From positions 1 to 39,690 of IMG/VR virus record IMGVR_UViG_3300008516_000249: DNA of 39,690 nt; one strand, given 5' to 3'. The notes beneath the pieces were generated by a model that was not told where the DNA came from, ran no database searches, and saw only the letters and a list, made by a program, of their open reading frames with translations. The DNA is from a virus. Within the stretch, counting starts at the first letter, position 1, and each line of letters begins with the position of its first letter. This document shows, piece by piece, positions 29,677 to 37,658 of this stretch. Both the position numbers and the translations under genes were made by a program.

Positions 29677-30284
29677 TTTTTAATATTGCAGCAACAAAAG
29701 GACTTGAAGAATTAATTGTTCGGCAATATGGGAAATCTGTAAATCAAATATGCAAAGACCTTAATATTAAGAAAAGTGATCTTGTATGTCGGATTGTTGA
29801 TGGGCGGGTGATTCTCTGGAAGGATCTATTTTTCAACTATATTGAATTATTGATAAAATATCTAAGGTTAGTGAAGCCCAAAAGAATTCTTGAATGGGGT
29901 CCAGGACAGAGTACAAAAATAATGTTGCAAGAATGCCCCAATGCTCAAATAATTTGTTGTGAGAATAAAAAGGGATGGTTTGAAAAATATCAAAGAGAAC
30001 TTGGTGATAAAGTTAGATTCATTTATGTTGATGCACCCGATAACAACAGACAAGACAATAGATGGACTGCTTATACAGATCCAGCAGTCAAAGGAAAATT
30101 CGATCTAATTTTTGTCGATGGAAGAGAAAGAGTGAGATGTCTACAGACTGCTTTTAAGCGATTAAAGCCAAACGGTATTGTTCTTTTACATGATGCAAAT
30201 AGAACATACTATGAAGAAGGAATTCGCCTTTTTGATCAAGTCGAAAAGGCAAATGATACAGTATGCTTAAAGATAGGACATTGA
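29673..30284 (+). CDS. SAM methyltransferase-like protein
   Basis: 203 residues. ILEWGPGQST (about 71-80) is a modified SAM-binding loop and DLIFVDGRERVRCLQTAFKRLKPNGIVLLHD is the Methyltransf_24-like second half. Such proteins are often found beside glycosyltransferases. The stop lies inside the next gene. Confidence 0.7.
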   Translation: MIFNIAATKGLEELIVRQYGKSVNQICKDLNIKKSDLVCRIVDGRVILWKDLFFNYIELLIKYLRLVKPKRILEWGPGQSTKIMLQECPNAQIICCENKKGWFEKYQRELGDKVRFIYVDAPDNNRQDNRWTAYTDPAVKGKFDLIFVDGRERVRCLQTAFKRLKPNGIVLLHDANRTYYEEGIRLFDQVEKANDTVCLKIGH

Positions 30285-31180
30285 TTAATCCTGAAGTCAG
30301 GATAGAGAATACAAATCGATGCAATGCTTCATGTGTCATGTGTGCCCATGATAAAATGACACGAAAAAGGGGTACAATGACAACGGCATTATTTAAGCCA
30401 TTAGCAGAGCAAGCAAAGGAATTAGGGGCGACAACAATTTCGATATTTGGCTTTGGGGAACCTTTTCTTGATGATAATTTAGTTGGTAAAGTAAAAATTT
30501 GCAGTGACTTGGGATTAGATACATTCATCACTACCAATGGCAGTTGTTGTACCTGGACGATAATGTATGACCTTTTTGATGCTGGCTTGACCCATATTCG
30601 GTTTAGCGTTCATGGTACAAATGGAAATTATGAAAAAGTCCAGCATGGTTTGAAATATGATACTTTGATGACAAATGTTTTTTCCACCATCTTGCTACGA
30701 AATCTTATATATCCGGATCGTAAGATTTCAGTGACAGCCATGCCGATGAGTGGGGAGAATATAGAAAAATTGATGATTTGGAAATTTACTGGTATTGACT
30801 GGTTAGAAATATGGCGGCCTCACAATTGGGCGACTAAGAAACAATTTCGCACTAAAACTAATAATAGAAGGAAATGTTTCAGACCCGTTAAGGGGCCGCT
30901 ACAGATACAATGGGATGGTAAGGTTATTCCCTGTTGTTTTATAACCGATGCAGAATTGGTATTAGGGGATGCACACAAGCAAACCCTGGAGGAAATCCTA
31001 AAAGGAGACCCCTACGAAGAATTGCGAGAAAGACATAGGAAGGGCGACTTGAAAGGACTGCCTTGCTATGACTGTGACCAAAGAAATATAGAAGAGGAAA
31101 ATCCTTTACTATATTCAAGCAGGGATAAGGATAGGAAAATAAACACAACTTCATCATTGAAGTTTAGTTTGGAGGATTAA
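30263..31180 (+). CDS. Radical SAM/SPASM domain protein
   Basis: 305 residues. CNASCVMC (C20, C24, C27) binds the radical SAM 4Fe-4S cluster; GFGEPFLD, TNGS and SVHG are the following radical SAM strands. CFRPVKGPLQIQWDGKVIPCC (C205, C224, C225) and LPCYDCD (C268, C271) form a SPASM-type auxiliary cluster site. SPASM enzymes modify peptides or sugars. Here it closes the carbohydrate island and may act on a sugar or on a virion peptide; either is inference. Confidence 0.85.
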   Translation: MLKDRTLINPEVRIENTNRCNASCVMCAHDKMTRKRGTMTTALFKPLAEQAKELGATTISIFGFGEPFLDDNLVGKVKICSDLGLDTFITTNGSCCTWTIMYDLFDAGLTHIRFSVHGTNGNYEKVQHGLKYDTLMTNVFSTILLRNLIYPDRKISVTAMPMSGENIEKLMIWKFTGIDWLEIWRPHNWATKKQFRTKTNNRRKCFRPVKGPLQIQWDGKVIPCCFITDAELVLGDAHKQTLEEILKGDPYEELRERHRKGDLKGLPCYDCDQRNIEEENPLLYSSRDKDRKINTTSSLKFSLED

Positions 31181-31183
31181 ATT

Positions 31184-31684
31184 ATGGCACTTTCATTTTC
31201 TTTAAAATTAAAGGCAGATATAGGTGGACGTCAATTTCGTTGTTACGAGGTAACTTGTGATGGAAGCACAAAAACTGTATTTGCAGGCAGCATTGAGATG
31301 ACCTATATCGAAACTGCTATGGTGGGCCAGATGGCTGATATTCATGGTACTCAATCTTTGGATATGGGGGAATTAACGGATACAGTAGGAAGCACGGTTG
31401 CTCCTATTACCATTACAGGTGCAGTTGTAGGTGACTTTCTGTTACATAATATGAATCTGGATTTAGTAGATCAGGTAGCAACCGGATATATTAAAGAAGC
31501 TGCTGTAGGAGAGATTAGGGTTTGCAATGAAACTGGTTCGGGCCAATCTGATGTAGGTGATGGGACTTATTCTGTAAGAGTTCCAAAAAACATTGGGCTC
31601 AAAACAACGGCTGGCCTATATATAGAGTTTTCGCCTGCTTTACGCAGTGGGGATACTTTCCCACTTGCGGTCATAGGATATTAG
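31184..31684 (+). CDS. Structural paralogue 1 of 3, 166 aa
   Basis: Begins MALSFSLKLKADIGGRQFRCYE and ends FSPALRSGDTFPLAVIGY. Shares with the next two genes the pattern GGxxFRxYEVTxDGS, ITITGA(A/V)xGDF and PALxSGDxF near the C-terminus. Beta-rich, no cysteine motif. Likely a capsid decoration or fibre protein by position between the island and the adaptor gene. It follows the radical SAM gene by three bases. Confidence 0.68.
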   Translation: MALSFSLKLKADIGGRQFRCYEVTCDGSTKTVFAGSIEMTYIETAMVGQMADIHGTQSLDMGELTDTVGSTVAPITITGAVVGDFLLHNMNLDLVDQVATGYIKEAAVGEIRVCNETGSGQSDVGDGTYSVRVPKNIGLKTTAGLYIEFSPALRSGDTFPLAVIGY

Positions 31685-31696
31685 GGAGGTATTAAA

Positions 31697-32194
31697 ATGG
31701 CATTATCATTTTCTTTAAAAGTCAAAGGTACAATTGGCGGAAAAATGTTTCGGGCCTTCGAGGTAACGGCAGATGGCTCGGCTATGACAATATTTGCTCA
31801 TAGCATAGAAATGGGCAATATTGACACAGCTATCGTTTCTCCAAGACAGGATCTATCCTCTGCCGCAAGTATTGATTTTGGCTCAATTGCAAGCTTAGCT
31901 GGTAATACATCTGCTATAACTGTGACTGGAGCTGCTTTGGGAGATTTCACCATGCAGGCTATGTCAGTAGATGTGGATGATTTAACAATGGCAAGTTATG
32001 TCCAGGATACAAATAAAGTCGAAGTCCGAACAGACAATCTTGGTGGAGCTGGCACTACGGATCTGGGTGATAGCGTTAGGCGGATACGTGTTTTGAGACA
32101 TATTGGATTATCTGTGCTTTCTGGCAGATATATTGTCTTTCAACCAGCACTACAAAGCGGTGATATATTTACTGTTTGGGCCATAGGACATTAA
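31697..32194 (+). CDS. Structural paralogue 2 of 3, 165 aa
   Basis: MALSFSLKVKGTIGGKMFRAFEVTADGS is aligned without gaps to paralogue 1, and the C-terminus again reads PALQSGDIFTVWAIGH. The middle is the most divergent part (AASIDFGSIASLAGNTSA). GGGAGG precedes the ATG. Divergence between copies suggests an old tandem duplication with later specialisation. Confidence 0.68.
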   Translation: MALSFSLKVKGTIGGKMFRAFEVTADGSAMTIFAHSIEMGNIDTAIVSPRQDLSSAASIDFGSIASLAGNTSAITVTGAALGDFTMQAMSVDVDDLTMASYVQDTNKVEVRTDNLGGAGTTDLGDSVRRIRVLRHIGLSVLSGRYIVFQPALQSGDIFTVWAIGH

Positions 32195-32204
32195 GGAGGA
32201 TATC

Positions 32205-32699
32205 ATGGCATTAGGATTTAGTCAAAAATGTAAGGCGGACTTGGGTGGGAAGGCGTTCAGGGCTTACGAGATAACCTGTGATGGCTCTACCCTTACTATA
32301 GACGCTTCCGATCTTGATCTGCATATGATCGAAAACGTTTGGATGGCTTCTAAAAATGATTTGAGCTCAATCACTGATCTTCATTTTGCGGAGATAGCCG
32401 ATGGCGCAGGTGACACTACTCAAATTGCAATTACAGGCGCAGCCTTGGGTGACTATGTGATGATAGGTTGTGAGGCTGATCTGCAAGATCAGGTACTAAC
32501 AGCTTACGTTCAAAGTGCCGGTAAGGTCGATGTAAGGCTTCAGAATGAGAGCGGAGGCGCAATTGATCTTACTGAAATAGCATTCTACATCAAGATTCTC
32601 AAGCGAGTAGGACTTACCACGCAGACGGGGAAGCATATCACGTTCTGGCCTGCCCTGGCTGATGGTGATAAATTTACCATTTGGGCAGTAGGATATTAG
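32205..32699 (+). CDS. Structural paralogue 3 of 3, 164 aa
   Basis: MALGFSQKCKADLGGKAFRAYEITCDGS and the end PALADGDKFTIWAVGY mark the third copy. Strong AAGGAGGATATC ribosome site. All three are of almost the same length (164-166), so they probably take equivalent positions on the virion. Confidence 0.68.
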   Translation: MALGFSQKCKADLGGKAFRAYEITCDGSTLTIDASDLDLHMIENVWMASKNDLSSITDLHFAEIADGAGDTTQIAITGAALGDYVMIGCEADLQDQVLTAYVQSAGKVDVRLQNESGGAIDLTEIAFYIKILKRVGLTTQTGKHITFWPALADGDKFTIWAVGY

Positions 32700-32708
32700 G
32701 AGGATATT

Positions 32709-33005
32709 ATGGCAAGACCAGCATCAATGCCGACAGTATTAGCTGCGGCTGCAACAGTGACTACCGACACAGTTAATTTACGCCTTCTCCAATGGGTGGA
32801 TGACGCTGGAGATGTAGCGGATACTAATTCTTGTGCTGTTACAATTAATGGTACGGCACTCACTACAGTCGTGCAAAAGCCGAGTGATGTAGGCGACCAT
32901 AGGGTAGTTTTATGGCAAATAGGACCCTTTAATCCTGGCATTCCAGTAAAGGGAATTGTTGTGGATACACTCACTAAAGGCGGAGTTCATGTGTGGTTTG
33001 ACTAA
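32709..33005 (+). CDS. Probable structural protein, 98 aa
   Basis: Starts with the same ribosome-site text as the major capsid gene (AGGAGGATATTATGGCA). Small, Ala/Thr/Val-rich, beta-strand pattern (MPTVLAAAATVTTDTVNLRLLQW; CAVTINGTALTTVV). No family recognised. Likely a virion accessory protein. Confidence 0.6.
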   Translation: MARPASMPTVLAAAATVTTDTVNLRLLQWVDDAGDVADTNSCAVTINGTALTTVVQKPSDVGDHRVVLWQIGPFNPGIPVKGIVVDTLTKGGVHVWFD

Positions 33006-33160
33006 TGAAAACAATACTTCAGACAATATGTGTAGTCATTGTTTCTGTTGGGATTGCGATTGAGGTTTATTACAAAGCGGACTTAGGATTCCTATGTATT
33101 ACCGCGGGAAGTCTTGCGCTGGCAATTTCAACTAAGATAAACAATAGGGTAAAGAAATGA
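33005..33160 (+). CDS. Two-pass small membrane protein, 51 aa
   Basis: The ATG overlaps the previous stop (TAATG) and the stop overlaps the adaptor start (ATGA). Residues 4-22 (ILQTICVVIVSVGIAIEVY) and 28-42 (GFLCITAGSLALAIS) are hydrophobic, with a basic tail (KINNRVKK). A holin-like or membrane-associated role is possible; none is proven. Confidence 0.55.
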   Translation: MKTILQTICVVIVSVGIAIEVYYKADLGFLCITAGSLALAISTKINNRVKK

Positions 33161-33900
33161 GTATAACTGACGATTCGACCGGACTTGACCAGTCATGGAC
33201 TGAGCAAACTGTAGTAGCCTTCACAGTTGGTACCCTTGCTTCTATCACTGACATGGTAGCCGAAGTTGAAAGCAAACTAAAGCGGGGTACGCTCTCCACT
33301 ACTACCAGCCCTAAACTGGCAGATGTTCAGAGATGGCTTGTAAGAGCGAAAGAGGAATTAATGCAGGTCAGGTCTTTTTCTTTCGCTCGCAGATATGCCT
33401 ATACGGATTTGACGGCCGGGAATTATAGAGTAGCACTGCCGCCTGATTTTAATGGTGGGAGTATTCGATTGAAGGATGTAACAAATGAGTACAGCCCAAG
33501 AATCTTACCCAGTCATTTATACGATATCAAATATCCAAAGCCCAGTGGGGAATCCAGCAATGAACCAACTCATGTCACTGTCAAGAATATTGAATTATGG
33601 ATAGCCCCTCCTGTCACAGCATGTAGGCTTGAAATTGAATATGACCGTTCAGGTGATGATAATACAGCTACAGATTTCAGTTACTTACCAGAGATAGAGC
33701 GATTCAGGTGTTGTGACTATGCTTTATTTGAGGCCAGTGAATCCCTTGAGGCTTGGAAAAAGGCAGAATGGTATAAGGCCAAATGGAATGATGGCCTTGG
33801 TAGAAGCCGCAGAGCCGATGCAAGAAGGAAATGGAAGAACATGGGTTTCAGGGCAATAGGTGTTTTTGAAGAGGCGGCGGCAAGAAGTTTTCAACGATAG
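33157..33900 (+). CDS. Head-tail adaptor/connector protein (gp6-like)
   Basis: 247 residues. SPKLADVQRWLVRAKEELMQVRSFSFARRYAYTDLTAG, YRVALPPDF and RLEIEYDRSG...SYLPEIERFRCCDYALFEA have the layout of the helical adaptor proteins that sit under podovirus portals (T7 gp11 / P22 gp4 / SU10 adaptor type). It precedes a nozzle-like gene, as expected for a short tail. Confidence 0.65.
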   Translation: MSITDDSTGLDQSWTEQTVVAFTVGTLASITDMVAEVESKLKRGTLSTTTSPKLADVQRWLVRAKEELMQVRSFSFARRYAYTDLTAGNYRVALPPDFNGGSIRLKDVTNEYSPRILPSHLYDIKYPKPSGESSNEPTHVTVKNIELWIAPPVTACRLEIEYDRSGDDNTATDFSYLPEIERFRCCDYALFEASESLEAWKKAEWYKAKWNDGLGRSRRADARRKWKNMGFRAIGVFEEAAARSFQR

Positions 33901-33909
33901 GAGGAAGAT

Positions 33910-34701
33910 ATGGCACAAATATGGAATGAAAGTAAACCTGCCCTTGCAAATGCGATATCGGCAGACGTGCCGGATATAGAGGAGAATTTACAATTTCTTT
34001 CTCATTGGGCAAAAGAAAAACGATCTCTCTTTACTTACAATGGTGGCACTACAGCATATACTGTTAAATGTAAATCAGCCTTTTATTATTGTAAAGACAA
34101 AGTTTGCTGGTGGGATGCTGAATTAACAACAGATGCGATAGGAGATCCTGGGGCAGAGGATTGGTATTATCTCTATCTTGACAATTCCGCTATTACGAGT
34201 GGGACTGAAATAACCAAAGACGAGCTTATCTGGTCAAATACAGAACCTGCTTGGAATACCACTTATGCAGGATGGTACAATGGGGATGATAGGTGTATTT
34301 TTGCAGTAAGAACTAATGCCGCACCAGATAATATCCTTGAGTTTTTCCACGAAGGGGATTTAGTGATCTTTGCTGATAGTATTGCTGATTTAGCTGCAAC
34401 AGATATTGATACAACGTGGACAGATGTCACCTTAACAATTCCTAAATTTGCTAAAGTAGCACAGGTTACATTAAGGCTTCATTATGGTGATGGCGCAACT
34501 GACTCTTCTTGGAGAACAAATGGCCAAACAGGAACTACTGGACATAGTTGGGGATATGTTAGTTCTGATGATGGCAAACATTATAATACAGTTGTCGTTA
34601 TTACAGATTCAAGTCAAATTATAGAAGTAAAAAATAGTAATAGTACAAGTGGCACAACTGGTTTAATTACGATTGGGTGGTTTTTCCCAATAGGATTGTA
34701 A
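33910..34701 (+). CDS. Fibre/baseplate-like structural protein, 263 aa
   Basis: GGAGGAAGAT precedes the ATG. The N-terminus (WNESKPALANAISADVPDIEENLQFLSHW) resembles attachment segments of head or tail fibres, followed by beta-rich sequence with YNGGTTAYTVK and a C-terminal domain around TDVTLTIPKFAKVAQVTLRLHYGDG. Likely a virion appendage. Stop overlaps the nozzle-like gene. Confidence 0.65.
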   Translation: MAQIWNESKPALANAISADVPDIEENLQFLSHWAKEKRSLFTYNGGTTAYTVKCKSAFYYCKDKVCWWDAELTTDAIGDPGAEDWYYLYLDNSAITSGTEITKDELIWSNTEPAWNTTYAGWYNGDDRCIFAVRTNAAPDNILEFFHEGDLVIFADSIADLAATDIDTTWTDVTLTIPKFAKVAQVTLRLHYGDGATDSSWRTNGQTGTTGHSWGYVSSDDGKHYNTVVVITDSSQIIEVKNSNSTSGTTGLITIGWFFPIGL

Positions 34702-36284
34702 TGCAATACTTAACCATCAAACCCATATTAGGCACAAAGAATAATTGCCCGATAGACTCTATGAGCCTTGTGCAACCATTGGATAAGAATGGTTATGTAT
34801 GGGCTTCCCATGATGTGGGTGGACAGAACTTTGACTTAGAAAGGGAGATTGATAGTTGTTCTAAGGCATTTGGTAAAGCACAATTTACCTCAGTAGCGGC
34901 CTCATCGGAAGCCGTGACAGGTTCAACGGCCCTGGGTATGCACGAATTATGGGATGGTACAAACAGAGAGCATTTCTATTTCGATCAGGGTAGATGCTTT
35001 AAATATGATACATCCGGCAGACATTTGAGTATGATTTGTGATGATGCTTCGACCGTATTTGCTGTTGATGATATCGACCTTTACAGTATCATTCAATATG
35101 GCACACACATGGTATTTACGGATAATGGAGAACATACACCTTATAAATGCGACCATAATGATACGGCTTTAACAAAACTCATAGATGCAGGAGACGAATT
35201 TCAACCTAAATTTCTGTTAAATTTCACCAATAGAATAATAGCTCTCTATAATACTCAAACAGCGAATGCTGACATAGACATACGATATACAGACGCTTTG
35301 GCTGGCACTGAATTTCCGGCTGCTAATCACCTATACAAAGAAGGTGATTCGATTACTGGTGCTCATACCCTGGGGCATAACACAGCTTTTGTATTCGGTG
35401 AAACAGATATCTACAGAATGGATTATTATAGTAGTGCCACGCCTGTATTCACCTTATTACAAGTGCTTAAAGGATGGGGCAGTGTAAATCATCATTGCAT
35501 TGTAAGTGATGGTACATTTCTCTATTTCTTTGACCAGCAGAGAGGTTTTTGCAAGTTTGACGGTTCAAGTGAACCACTTGTAATATCGCAAGATTATGAA
35601 AGAATGGTATCCCGTATTCCGACTGCATACAATAAGCTGATAACAAGTGTCTGGATACCATTTACCAATGAACTTGCATGGAGTGTGCCGGTTGATGATG
35701 ATATACGGTGTTCAAAGATTATTTATTACAATGTCAAAACAGGACAATGGCGACATGAGAACAAAGTTGCTAAGTATTTGGATATATGGCGATATTACAG
35801 TACCATGACATGGGAAGACCTTATTATTTTGACAGATGATGTCTGGCCCAGTGCCAGAACATGGGCCTATTATACGAGTGAGAGTTCAAAGCTGGCATTT
35901 GCCGGTGGTAATGGCCATATCTATACATCGACATCTGAGGGAGACGCTGGCTCCAATTGGGATGGTTACAGGATAGAGCCGATATTGCCATTCCCGGGTA
36001 AGGGCAAGAATATGATTCGCATTCTTGAAATATGGTTCGGTATAGCTGAAAAACAGGCACACAGCCTGGATATCTATTGGCGCGGTGGGAATACAGTTGG
36101 CGAGGTTGAACAAGAAGTCTGGACATCATTGGATTCATTAAGTATGGATAGCCCTGATGATCCTGTGCTCTATACAGACCAGACAGCAAGGTTAAATCAG
36201 ATTAAATGGGGAACTGATAAAAAAAGTGAGCCTTTTAGTGTGAATGAAATTAAATTGGGCTACGTTGTCCAGGGGAGTTATTGA
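34701..36284 (+). CDS. Nozzle/tail tubular B-like beta-propeller protein
   Basis: 527 residues from the ATG overlapping the previous stop. Repeated beta-propeller-like blades are visible (IIQYGTHMVFTDNGEHTPYK, NRIIALYNTQTANADIDIRYTDAL, TAFVFGETDIYRMDYY, IVSDGTFLYFFDQQRGFCKFDG). Such propellers form the nozzle (T7 gp12, SU10 nozzle) of short tails. The gene order adaptor, fibre, nozzle supports this, as do its size and fold. Confidence 0.68.
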   Translation: MQYLTIKPILGTKNNCPIDSMSLVQPLDKNGYVWASHDVGGQNFDLEREIDSCSKAFGKAQFTSVAASSEAVTGSTALGMHELWDGTNREHFYFDQGRCFKYDTSGRHLSMICDDASTVFAVDDIDLYSIIQYGTHMVFTDNGEHTPYKCDHNDTALTKLIDAGDEFQPKFLLNFTNRIIALYNTQTANADIDIRYTDALAGTEFPAANHLYKEGDSITGAHTLGHNTAFVFGETDIYRMDYYSSATPVFTLLQVLKGWGSVNHHCIVSDGTFLYFFDQQRGFCKFDGSSEPLVISQDYERMVSRIPTAYNKLITSVWIPFTNELAWSVPVDDDIRCSKIIYYNVKTGQWRHENKVAKYLDIWRYYSTMTWEDLIILTDDVWPSARTWAYYTSESSKLAFAGGNGHIYTSTSEGDAGSNWDGYRIEPILPFPGKGKNMIRILEIWFGIAEKQAHSLDIYWRGGNTVGEVEQEVWTSLDSLSMDSPDDPVLYTDQTARLNQIKWGTDKKSEPFSVNEIKLGYVVQGSY

Positions 36285-36949
36285 TGCAAATTCAACGACC
36301 TCCCAAAACTGGGAATCCTGTTTTGGATGCCTGGCTTGAGAGATTAACTTATCAATTATCAAAGCCTTACGCAACTTGGCTTGCTGATATGAGTGGTGAA
36401 GCGGCTGCGGCCTTTGATCTCAACTCCCAGGATTTGACTGGTGTTAATGATGTCGTTATAGCCGATGCCGGAAACATAGGTTCGGTAAATGACACGGATG
36501 CCATAGCAATTAGTGCGGCTGGTGTTCTTGGTTTTTCAGGGCAGAGCGGGTGTAGCGTTTATTTATCAGCAGACCAGGATATACCGAATGGCGAATTAAC
36601 TACTATTGAATTTGACACGGAAGAGGATGATGTTCAGAGTGAATTTAACACTGGTACATATACGTTTACAACCGGAACAACTGGAATATACCAAATTTCT
36701 ATGGTAATAGTTACAAAGGAAAGCATGGCTGATGGGGAACAACTTCAAATTAGGTTATATAAGAATGCAGGTATCTATACTCGAATTATCGAGCATAATA
36801 CAGTTAATACCATTATAAGTGCTGCTTTGTCAGTCCGTATGCCGCTTTCAGCAACTGATACATTACACTTAGTAGTATATCATGACCACACTGAGGCAAG
36901 ACAACTTGATTTAAGATATTGTAGGTTTTCTATAGCTAAAATAGGATAG
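36284..36949 (+). CDS. Fibre protein with C1q-like C-terminal domain
   Basis: 221 residues. After an N-terminal segment MQIQRPPKTGNPVLDAWLERLTYQL comes an Asp/Ala-rich linker, then a C-terminal jelly-roll: SADQDIPNGELTTIEFDTEEDD...FNTGTYTFTTGTTGIYQISMVI, RLYKNAGIYTRII and the final RYCRFSIAKIG. This matches phage C1q/TNF-like domains, trimeric receptor-binding or head-fibre tips. It may recognise the host surface. Confidence 0.75.
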   Translation: MQIQRPPKTGNPVLDAWLERLTYQLSKPYATWLADMSGEAAAAFDLNSQDLTGVNDVVIADAGNIGSVNDTDAIAISAAGVLGFSGQSGCSVYLSADQDIPNGELTTIEFDTEEDDVQSEFNTGTYTFTTGTTGIYQISMVIVTKESMADGEQLQIRLYKNAGIYTRIIEHNTVNTIISAALSVRMPLSATDTLHLVVYHDHTEARQLDLRYCRFSIAKIG

Positions 36950-36958
36950 GAGAATGAA

Positions 36959-37210
36959 ATGCCAGAATTTACAGTAACAGTTTCAGACGAAGAACTAAAA
37001 GCCCTTGAATGGGATATCTATGATGTTCAGAGCCATATTCAGAATGCTATTAGTGAGAAGGCACGGAGGACTATGGATACTTTGGTTCTGCAGCATACTG
37101 ACAAGAATCCTAAGAAGGTTTCTAAGGTGGACAAGGAAAAGATAGTCAAAGGGCTTAAGCTTGAAAGTGCAAAAGAAAGGACTGATAGGATGGAAGATGG
37201 AAGAACCTAA
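36959..37210 (+). CDS. Hypothetical protein, 83 aa
   Basis: AGGAG lies 8-10 bases before the ATG. Begins with a beta strand (PEFTVTVSDEELKALEWD) and turns into a basic helix region (KNPKKVSKVDKEKIVKGLKLESAKERTDR). The N-terminal phrase is reminiscent of small virion-associated proteins next to fibre genes. Function unknown. Confidence 0.6.
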   Translation: MPEFTVTVSDEELKALEWDIYDVQSHIQNAISEKARRTMDTLVLQHTDKNPKKVSKVDKEKIVKGLKLESAKERTDRMEDGRT

Positions 37211-37658
37211 AAGAGAATTAGTAAAAGTTACAAATCCAGACTATCTCCAACAATCCATGTGGCCTTTGATAGTGGAATTGACTGATATTCTGAAAACCCC
37301 CGGGATGTCTGCCCATAGTCTGATGACATTCCTTCTTTATGGCTCCAATGAACTATGGGCAGCCATTAAGGATGGCAAGTGCATTGGCTTTATCTGTTTT
37401 CAGGAAGTGGGTGCTCCATTCTACAGCATGGGAATGTGTAACTACATCTACATGAGGGAAAAAGACGATGAATTGACAGACCAGATGTATGAGAAATTCA
37501 TTGATTTCTTAAAAGAGAATAGCCTGAAATATTTTGCCTTTCATTCTCAGCATAAGAAGTTGGGAACGCACTTTAAAGAGAAGTGGAAAAAGCAGGGATT
37601 AGATGCCACGAAAACCGAATACCTTTATATGGGTAAACGTCAGATAGGAGGAAAGTAA
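37197..37658 (+). CDS. GNAT-like acetyltransferase-fold protein
   Basis: 153 residues from the ATG at 37197, 14 bases inside the previous gene; an upstream TTG at 37161 is less likely. Pattern ELWAAIKDGKCIGFICFQEV, MCNYIYMREKDDELTDQMYEKFIDFLKENSLKYFAFHS, then KKQGLDATKTEYLYMGK resembles a GNAT fold: strand 4-5, acetyl-CoA helix replaced, final strand. The R/Q-x-x-G-x-G/A loop is not preserved, so catalysis is doubtful. Proteins like this occur in other phage structural modules. Confidence 0.55.
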   Translation: MEEPKRELVKVTNPDYLQQSMWPLIVELTDILKTPGMSAHSLMTFLLYGSNELWAAIKDGKCIGFICFQEVGAPFYSMGMCNYIYMREKDDELTDQMYEKFIDFLKENSLKYFAFHSQHKKLGTHFKEKWKKQGLDATKTEYLYMGKRQIGGK

